From Actinomycetota bacterium (lineage in GTDB: Bacteria; Actinomycetota; Thermoleophilia; Gaiellales; Gaiellaceae), in NCBI GenBank assembly GCA_005885565.1, contig VAXK01000163.1, positions 1 through 10,085 on the forward strand: a DNA stretch of 10,085 nt. The letters run 5' to 3'. The notes below the pieces were generated by a model. That model ran no database searches. It was not told where the DNA came from and was given only the letters and a program-made list of their open reading frames with translations. The position numbers were made by a program, and so were the translations under genes. How positions within the stretch are numbered: position 1 is the stretch's first letter; each line of letters starts with the position of its first letter. Shown here piece after piece: positions 6,447-10,085 of the stretch.

Positions 6447-6665
6447 CTACATCATCGCCACCTCCCGCGGGGCAGCGAAGGCAGCGTGGCACCGGGAAAG
6501 GGCGGCAGCGGCGCGCTGTGTGCCGACCGGCTCGACCGCGAGCCACTCCTCGGCCTCGGCGAGGAGGACGCGCACCTCGGCGAGGAGCGCGCCGGGCGGC
6601 GCTCCTCGCGCTTCGAGGTCGTCGATGCGCTCGAGCCTCGCGAGCACGGTGCGGGCTTCGTCCAC
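6447..6665 (-). CDS. Small helical hypothetical protein (72 aa)
   Basis: A 72-residue protein of no known family. Residues 1-45 have heptad-like spacing of Leu/Val/Ile in two helices separated by GAPPG (21-25), suggesting a helical hairpin or short coiled coil; no membrane segment or signal is present, so it should be cytosolic. Third codon positions are GC-rich like the neighbours. GTG 6665 is preceded by TACCGT-N7, a possible leaderless -10, and by a GAGG at short distance. It ends four bases before azlC and would be the first gene of the small-protein-azlC-azlD-(bicupin) unit. It might be a regulator or simply a translation-coupling leader gene; no function is claimed. Confidence 0.55.
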   Translation of the reverse strand: MDEARTVLARLERIDDLEARGAPPGALLAEVRVLLAEAEEWLAVEPVGTQRAAAALSRCHAAFAAPREVAMM

Positions 6666-6672
6666 GCCCTCG

Positions 6673-6678
6673 ACGGTA
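6673..6678 (-). promoter_or_regulatory. Predicted leaderless -10 box for the 72-aa gene and azlCD
   Basis: Minus-strand TACCGT, then CGAGGGC and the GTG at 6665. It fits TAnnnT with seven bases to the start codon. No convincing -35 is seen upstream. Confidence 0.4.
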
Positions 6679-6686
6679 CCCGGGAG

Positions 6687-6709
6687 AATCGGTCCGGTTG
6701 GTGCCGATT
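6687..6709. promoter_or_regulatory. Inverted repeat AATCGG-N11-CCGATT between genes
   Basis: The 63-nt gap between the end of the 427-codon gene (6729) and the start of the 72-codon gene (6665) contains AATCGG (6687-6692) and its complement CCGATT (6704-6709), separated by 11 nt. It is just upstream of the predicted -10 at 6678-6673, so it could be an operator for the azlCD unit or a weak terminator of the gene before it. No T-run follows. Confidence 0.35.
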
Positions 6710-6728
6710 TCGTGTCGAGAGAACGGCG

Positions 6729-8012
6729 TCAGCCGGCGGCGGCCCGTGCGGCCACGAAAGCTCCGCCGACGGGCCGGCCCGGCCGCGGACGGTGACCGAG
6801 CAGCGCCTCGTCGAGACCGGTGACGAGGCCCGCGCGGTCCTCGTGGATCACGGTCTCGACGAGCGCCCGCCGGACGGCATCGGCCGCGTTCGCGCTCGCC
6901 GCGTCGCCCCCTGCGAGCGCGCGAAGCTCGTCGAGCAGCGCTGCGCGCTCGCGCCCCGACTCGCCGAGCAGGAGCGCCGCGCGGAGGGCCGCCGTCGCCA
7001 GCCCGTCGCCGCCGCCGAGGAGAGCCGCGAGCGACGCGCGGAGCTGCTCCGAGCGAAACGGGTCGGTCTGGAAGAGCGAGAGCTCCCAGCGGTCGAGCGC
7101 CTCGCCGAGATCCGGATCCTCGTCGGCGGAGCCCAGCCGCTCGAGCAGGTCGCGGGCGAGCGCCGCTCGCACCACGTCGAGCCGGATCGGCTCGCCGCTG
7201 GGCTGGGCGGCCGCGATCGGCAGCACGGGACGGATCGCGTACGGCCGCCAGTCGAGCCGCTCGAAGAGGACCGGGCCGGCGGCGACGGGCCCGGCCGTTG
7301 CGAGTCGAAGCGCGGTCACGGCGTCCGCGATCTCGCCCGGCGCATCCGGCGCTTCGGCGTCCCCGCGCCGCAGGTCGCGCTCGAGCTCGAGCACGCACAC
7401 ACGATCGGGCTCGCGCCCGAACCCCGGCGGCAGGAGACCCGTCGCCTCCGGCCAGAGCGCTGCCGGCTCGCCCGTCGCCGCGACCCGGACGCGCAGCCCT
7501 TCGCCGAGCTCGAGCGCCGAGCCGACCGACACCCCGACGAGCGGCGCGACGGCGGCGTACGCATGACCGGAGCGGAAGAGCGAGGCCTCGAGCTCCGCGT
7601 ACGCACGGTCGAAGGCGCCGTCGTCCCAGTCGAAGCCTCCGCAGGCCTCGGCGGTCGCAATGAGCAGAGGTACGACGACGCTTCGGTACAACGCCTCGGT
7701 CCCGCCCGAGCCGGTCCCGCCCGAGCCGGTTCCCCCGTGCGCGCGCGCGAAGATCGCCGCCGCCGGTTCGCGCGTGAGCTCCTCGAGCGCGACCGCCGCA
7801 TCCTCCCCCTCCGCCAGGCGCGACGCCCGAGTCTCGACGAACCCGCGCACGAGCGGCCGGTACTCGTAGAACGGCGGCCGGCCGCGCCCGCCGTGCTCCT
7901 CGAACGCGAACGGAATCTCGGCGCCGCTCTCCACCTCCTGCGAGAGCCGGCGAAACGCGCCGAGGCAGAAGCGGCGGAGCGCGTCGTAGAGCCGAGGGGC
8001 ACGCAGCGTCAT
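6729..8012 (-). CDS. Uncharacterised 427-aa soluble protein
   Basis: I do not recognise this family. The protein is soluble, acidic and Ala/Leu/Glu-rich, with no signal peptide. Residues 1-90 look helical, with PPFYEYRPLVRGFV (46-59). A flexible linker, GGTGSGGTGSGGT (93-105), separates this from the rest. A middle part with beta character (about 150-270) includes charged and Trp-containing segments (LFERLDWRPYAIRP). The last ~110 residues look all-helical, with WELSLFQTDPFRSEQLRASL (318-337) and DAVRRALVETVIH (377-389). The order, helical domain after a beta-rich part, is loosely like HEPN/ApeA-type proteins, but no catalytic RxxxxH is clear. ATG 8012 follows an in-frame TAG 12 nt upstream and has only a weak purine-rich signal. 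It follows nei by 47 nt on the same strand. Confidence 0.72.
   Translation of the reverse strand: MTLRAPRLYDALRRFCLGAFRRLSQEVESGAEIPFAFEEHGGRGRPPFYEYRPLVRGFVETRASRLAEGEDAAVALEELTREPAAAIFARAHGGTGSGGTGSGGTEALYRSVVVPLLIATAEACGGFDWDDGAFDRAYAELEASLFRSGHAYAAVAPLVGVSVGSALELGEGLRVRVAATGEPAALWPEATGLLPPGFGREPDRVCVLELERDLRRGDAEAPDAPGEIADAVTALRLATAGPVAAGPVLFERLDWRPYAIRPVLPIAAAQPSGEPIRLDVVRAALARDLLERLGSADEDPDLGEALDRWELSLFQTDPFRSEQLRASLAALLGGGDGLATAALRAALLLGESGRERAALLDELRALAGGDAASANAADAVRRALVETVIHEDRAGLVTGLDEALLGHRPRPGRPVGGAFVAARAAAG
7697..7740. repeat. 15-bp in-frame minisatellite coding GGTGS
   Basis: CGGTCCCGCCCGAGC is present twice without change (7697-7711, 7712-7726), followed by a decayed third copy to 7740. 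On the minus strand it codes Gly-Gly-Thr-Gly-Ser units. As the unit is a multiple of three, copy-number changes lengthen or shorten the linker of the 427-residue protein without frameshift. Confidence 0.85.
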
Positions 8013-8059
8013 GACCGCCGACTACGCGGCGAGCCCGCGGTCTCCTGCGACGAAGCGCC

Positions 8060-8794
8060 TCAGCGCTGGCAGCCCGGGCACCAGTAGGCGATGCGGTTCG
8101 CGTCGCCCTGGCCGCGGGAGCGGATCGACTCACCGCACCGCGGACAGGGCCGACCGACGCGGCGGTAGACACGGCGCCGCCCGCGCTGCCCCGCCACCGA
8201 CGCCGTCATGAGCCGATGCGCAGCCTCCAGCGCGCGCCGCAGATCCTCGTCGTCCGCGTCGCCCAGGCGGCGCCACGGGGACGCGCGCGCCTCCCAGAGC
8301 GCCTCCGCCATCCACATGTTCCCGATCCCGGCGACGAGCCGCTGGCGCTGGAGCGCCTCGCCGAGCGGAAGCTCCGGCGGCGCGGCGCGGAGGTTCACGA
8401 TCATCGCGTCGATCTCCGGCGGCTCTGCGAGCACGTCTGGGCCGAGCCCCCGCACGGCGCTCGACTCGAGCTCGAGCACGGGGCCGTTCAGCTGGACCGC
8501 CTCGTGCTCGGCGCCGCGCAGGACGAGCCACGGCCGGCCGACCTGCTCGCGGCCGCGCGGGTGGACCCACCAGCGCCCCTTCATCCGCAGGTGGCTGCGT
8601 AGGACGACGCCGCCCTCGAAGCGGAGCAAGAGGTTCTTCCCCACCGCCTCGACGGACTCCAGCCGCCGGCCGTCGAGGCGCTCCGCGACGCCGGTGAGCC
8701 GGCCGCGCGGATGCGGCGACGAGACCTCGAGCCGCTCGCCGACGAGCACCTGGAGCCGCCGTGCCGCCCGGTGGAGCGAATCGCCTTCGGGCAC
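8060..8794 (-). CDS. nei: Fpg/Nei-family DNA glycosylase (endonuclease VIII-like)
   Basis: A bifunctional DNA glycosylase/AP lyase for oxidised bases. After start-Met removal, P2 is the nucleophile and E3 the general acid, in PEGDSLHRAARRL (2-14), where the PEGD-x-x-HR form favours Nei over Fpg. K53 in VGKNLL matches the catalytic lysine of the N-terminal domain. The helix-two-turn-helix appears as GIGNMWMAEALW (156-167). The C-terminal zinc finger is complete: C217, C220, C239, C242, with R234 in NRIAYWCPGC at the phosphate-binding arginine position. Length (244) is slightly short but complete. It resembles actinobacterial Nei2, often found beside lhr, whose end lies ~1 kb away here. GTG 8794 has no Shine-Dalgarno but TACGCT six bases upstream, suggesting a leaderless message. 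Confidence 0.9.
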   Translation of the reverse strand: MPEGDSLHRAARRLQVLVGERLEVSSPHPRGRLTGVAERLDGRRLESVEAVGKNLLLRFEGGVVLRSHLRMKGRWWVHPRGREQVGRPWLVLRGAEHEAVQLNGPVLELESSAVRGLGPDVLAEPPEIDAMIVNLRAAPPELPLGEALQRQRLVAGIGNMWMAEALWEARASPWRRLGDADDEDLRRALEAAHRLMTASVAGQRGRRRVYRRVGRPCPRCGESIRSRGQGDANRIAYWCPGCQR

Positions 8795-8800
8795 GCGGCC

Positions 8801-8806
8801 AGCGTA
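8801..8806 (-). promoter_or_regulatory. Predicted leaderless -10 box of nei
   Basis: Minus-strand TACGCT, six bases (GGCCGC), then the GTG of nei at 8794. It is the mirror of the TACGCT at 8820-8825, with 13 bp between them. Confidence 0.5.
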
Positions 8807-8819
8807 GCGGCGGTCGCTC

Positions 8820-8825
8820 TACGCT
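8820..8825 (+). promoter_or_regulatory. Predicted leaderless -10 box of the 153-aa membrane protein gene
   Basis: Plus-strand TACGCT, six bases (TCCCGC), then GTG at 8832. Same hexamer and same spacing as on the divergent nei side. No clear -35 is visible for either; the two -10 boxes are so close that the promoters overlap and should compete. Confidence 0.5.
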
Positions 8826-8831
8826 TCCCGC

Positions 8832-9293
8832 GTGCCGACGGGGCTCCGCAGACATGTCCGGGCGGCGGCCGCCGGCGCGGCCGCGGCGACGGTGTGGGGA
8901 CTCCTCGAGCCTCTCGACGTGAAGCTCTTCCGCTCGGACTACCGCGACGTCGCCCTGCTCGGCAAGCTCGTCACCTCCGGCCGGGGCTGGAAGGCCGCGG
9001 GGTACGCGCTCCACGGTGCGAACGGCGCACTCTTCGGGCTCGGGTTCGAGGCAGTTCGCGGCCGGAGCGGGATCGGGCCGCGCCGGCTCGCCGTCGGGCT
9101 CGCGCTCGCCGAGAACGTCGTGCTCTACCCGCTCGGGATCGTCGCCGACCGGAAGCACCCGCGGCGCGGCGAGCGCCACCTCTCGCCGCTTTGGAGCCGG
9201 CGCGTCTTCGCGCAGGAGACCTTCCGCCACGTCGTCTTCGGCCTCGTCCTCGGCAGCCTGGTGGGAAGCGCTCGTTCGGGGGATCGCACATAG
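8832..9293 (+). CDS. Small four-helix membrane protein, unknown function
   Basis: A 153-residue protein with a basic N-terminus (RRHVR) and four likely membrane helices (around 10-26, 55-74, 85-104, 129-147). Between helices 1 and 2 is a conserved-looking loop, EPLDVKLFRSDYRDVALLGKLVT (26-48 region), and after helix 3 a charged loop with DRKHPRRGERHLSPLW (106-121). The periodic pairing of helices 1-2 and 3-4 around polar loops recalls uncharacterised small actinobacterial membrane proteins I cannot name. GTG 8832 is chosen because TACGCT lies six bases upstream and no other start gives a fit; there is no Shine-Dalgarno. It is divergent from nei, with 37 nt between the start codons, so the two may be co-regulated. 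Confidence 0.72.
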   Translation: MPTGLRRHVRAAAAGAAAATVWGLLEPLDVKLFRSDYRDVALLGKLVTSGRGWKAAGYALHGANGALFGLGFEAVRGRSGIGPRRLAVGLALAENVVLYPLGIVADRKHPRRGERHLSPLWSRRVFAQETFRHVVFGLVLGSLVGSARSGDRT

Positions 9294-9298
9294 CGCGC

Positions 9299-9329
9299 TT
9301 GGTGCCGACGCTGAGACCGGCGTCACCAA
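9299..9329 (+). terminator. Hairpin after the 153-aa gene (terminator-like or leader)
   Basis: TTGGTG (9299-9304) pairs with CACCAA (9324-9329) and ACGC (9308-9311) with GCGT (9320-9323), leaving CCG bulged and an 8-nt loop. It begins five bases after the stop codon at 9293. No T-run follows, so intrinsic termination is doubtful; it might be the leader structure of the 26-codon ORF at 9350. Confidence 0.35.
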
Positions 9330-9349
9330 CTAGCGGCGAAAGGCACAAC

Positions 9350-9430
9350 ATGACTGCGGATCAGCTGAAGCGGAAGCTGCGGAACTTCCCCGCGGCGAAG
9401 CTCACAGGGCTCGCGGCGCTCTCGGCGTAG
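9350..9430 (+). CDS. Possible 26-aa basic peptide
   Basis: ATG 9350 to TAG 9430 codes a peptide starting MTADQLKRKLRNFPAAKL and ending in a hydrophobic LTGLAALSA. GAAAGG (9338-9343) lies six bases before the ATG, one of the better ribosome binding sites of the window. Most third positions are G or C, and the start of the peptide has a charged amphipathic character. It lies between the 153-residue membrane protein gene and the convergent lipoprotein gene (6 nt tail to tail). The frame is open far upstream but out of frame with the real gene there. It is short enough to be chance; the ribosome binding site is the main support. Confidence 0.4.
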   Translation: MTADQLKRKLRNFPAAKLTGLAALSA

Positions 9431-9436
9431 CGATCC

Positions 9437-9724
9437 TCACGAAACGGGCAGGGTGCAATCGGTACGGCGCGCCTGGATGCGGACCGTGAAGCGGCCACCG
9501 CGACGGCGCGCGACGTAGCGGTCGCACCTCCCGCCGGCGTGGACGACGCAGACGAACACCGTCGCGGCCGGACCGCTCCCGAAGTGCCCCGTCGTGCCCG
9601 ACGTGCAGGCGACGCGGCCGGTCGGTCTCGCGACGCGCCCGACGGCATGCCGAGCCGACGACTGGCCGGAGTCCTCGCAGCCCGCGGCGAGGAGCGCGAG
9701 CGCGACGAGCGCCACCGTGCGCAC
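9437..9724 (-). CDS. Small secreted lipoprotein, four mature Cys besides the lipobox
   Basis: A 95-residue predicted lipoprotein. The N-terminus MRTVALVALALLAAGC is a type II signal peptide with lipobox LAAGC; C16 would be acylated, placing the protein on the outer face of the membrane. The mature part has C40, C59, C67 and C90, enough for two disulfides, and a run of likely beta strands (PAATVFVCVVHAGGRC, GRFTVRIQA). No family is recognised. GTG 9724 follows directly on the TAG of the upstream 37-codon ORF. An alternative GTG at 9715 has AGGTG six bases upstream, but it would lose the positively charged R2 wanted in a signal peptide, so 9724 is preferred. It is last in the lhr-37aa-lipoprotein string. 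Confidence 0.68.
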   Translation of the reverse strand: MRTVALVALALLAAGCEDSGQSSARHAVGRVARPTGRVACTSGTTGHFGSGPAATVFVCVVHAGGRCDRYVARRRGGRFTVRIQARRTDCTLPVS

Positions 9725-9838
9725 CTACGGACGCAGGACGGCGCGGCGCGGGCCGCCGCGGCACCGCTTGCCGGTGCCGCTGTCAGGCCGCAACGACCGG
9801 TCGAACCGTTTGAGCTTGGCCATGCGGCGGCCAATCAT
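9725..9838 (-). CDS. 37-aa basic ORF coupled to lhr
   Basis: ATG 9838 overlaps the TGA of the helicase gene as ATGA and the ORF runs to TAG 9727-9725, next to the lipoprotein start. A second ATG at 9823 would give 32 residues (MAKLKRFDRSLRPDSGTG...). About a third of residues are Arg or Lys; there is one Cys (C26) in GTGKRCRGG. The last nine residues, GPRRAVLRP, are identical to the last nine of the helicase just upstream, with seven of nine codons changed at the third base only. No family is recognised. Tight coupling, codon use and the shared tail favour a real gene; its small size leaves doubt. Confidence 0.5.
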   Translation of the reverse strand: MIGRRMAKLKRFDRSLRPDSGTGKRCRGGPRRAVLRP

Positions 9839-9844
9839 GGCCGC
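9827..9844. promoter_or_regulatory. Perfect 7-bp hairpin over the lhr stop / small-ORF start
   Basis: GCGGCCA (9827-9833) and TGGCCGC (9838-9844) are perfect complements around a 4-nt loop. On the minus strand the loop and its edge hold the ATGA where the helicase ends and the 37-codon ORF starts. Such a stem would hide the start until a ribosome finishing lhr opens it, enforcing coupling. No T-run, so not an intrinsic terminator. Confidence 0.5.
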
Positions 9845-10085
9845 AGCACAGCTCGCCGTGGGCCGGCCAGGAAGCCGAGCTCGAGCAGGAGCGCCATGAC
9901 CTCGGTCTCGCCGACCGGCTCGCCGTCGAACCGCTCGACGGCCAGGCGCTTCGCGCCGCCCGCGCGCACGTGCTCGACGAGCGCCGCGAGCGCCGCGCGA
10001 AGCCACTCCTCCTCCGGCTCGCGGAGCGGGACGAGCGAGCGGCCGCCGCGCTCGACGAAGAGCGCCGCCTCGCCCCCGAGCAGGA
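9835..10085 (-). CDS. lhr: Lhr-type ATP-dependent helicase (C-terminal end)
   Basis: The last 82 codons of a gene that begins beyond the right edge, read from 10083 to TGA 9837-9835. Visible features are LLGGEAALFVERGGRSLVPL, then EEEWLRAALAALVEHV, then GAKRLAVERFDGEPV and LLLELGFLAGPRR. The pattern (own-name-like aliphatic strand, Trp-led helix, arginine-leucine-(aliphatic)-glutamate-x-(aromatic/Asn)-(Asp/Asn)-Gly-Glu-Pro, then a final helix and GF...PR...LRP) is that of the C-terminal end of large helicase-related (Lhr) superfamily 2 DNA helicases. The helicase motifs lie outside the window, so the call rests on this tail and on the nearby nei, a known actinobacterial pairing. The tail uses rare codons (CCA, CGA, GCT) compared with its neighbours. 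Confidence 0.72.
   Translation of the reverse strand, partial: LLGGEAALFVERGGRSLVPLREPEEEWLRAALAALVEHVRAGGAKRLAVERFDGEPVGETEVMALLLELGFLAGPRRAVLRP

Noticed and set aside
6315..8087. Plus-strand open frame of 590 codons across azlC start and the 427-aa gene
   Set aside because: Arg-rich antisense shadow with no recognisable domain, crossing several well-supported minus-strand genes and an intergenic gap.
8711..9430. 239-codon plus-strand ORF
   Set aside because: Most of it is a shadow frame over nei and the 153-aa gene; only the last 26 codons, with their own ribosome site, are considered.
9725..10006. 93-codon minus-strand ORF at the right end
   Set aside because: Only its last 37 codons are kept. 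The earlier part is an Arg/Ala-rich shadow in a different frame from the helicase tail that fills 10085-9835.
1..10085. CRISPR, tRNA, mobile element or phage genes
   Set aside because: No spaced direct repeats, no tRNA T-loop-like GTTCGAATC with matching acceptor arms, no transposase or integrase motifs and no terminal inverted repeats were found by eye.

Overview
The window is about 10 kb of very GC-rich, densely packed bacterial DNA. Heavy use of GC-ending codons, many GTG starts, an FtsZ with an actinobacterial-type core, a bicupin and an lhr-nei neighbourhood all point to Actinomycetota. Protein style (the 427-residue, 153-residue and GT-C-like families) suggests Thermoleophilia (Gaiellales/Solirubrobacterales-like), but that last step is inference. 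No tRNA, rRNA, CRISPR array, insertion sequence or phage gene was seen.

Layout, left to right. (1) Plus strand 1-2203: the C-terminal end of a flippase-like/lysylphosphatidylglycerol-synthase-type membrane protein, a 134-nt intergenic stretch rich in inverted repeats, then a large polytopic membrane protein resembling GT-C glycosyltransferases. (2) Minus strand 4282-2200: a parA-ftsZ pair in which ftsZ begins inside parA behind a near-perfect Shine-Dalgarno. The FtsZ has a long disordered-looking N-terminal extension and almost no C-terminal linker. Its stop shares the tetranucleotide CTAG with the stop of the convergent membrane-protein gene. (3) 4283-4522: a 240-nt non-coding region with the probable parA promoter, a 12-bp palindrome and a 12-bp tandem duplication. 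(4) Minus strand 6665-4523: a 72-residue helical protein, azlC, azlD (branched-chain amino acid export) and a bicupin, packed with gaps of 4-7 nt and one ATGA overlap; the bicupin may also have its own promoter. (5) Minus strand 8794-6729: a Nei/Fpg-type DNA glycosylase followed by an uncharacterised 427-residue protein. (6) Plus strand 8832-9293: a small four-helix membrane protein divergent from nei, followed by a possible 26-residue ORF. (7) Minus strand, right edge: the C-terminal end of an Lhr-type helicase, a coupled 37-residue basic ORF, and a small lipoprotein.

The parts worth most attention are the unusual FtsZ architecture and its tight link to ParA; the 37-residue ORF coupled to lhr, whose last nine residues exactly repeat the last nine of Lhr using different codons; repeated TAnnnT-N6/7-GTG starts suggesting leaderless transcripts, including a symmetric divergent pair at nei; and the structured 456-589 interval. 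lhr and nei lie near each other, as in several actinobacteria (for example Mycobacterium tuberculosis Rv3296/Rv3297), which supports a DNA-repair neighbourhood.
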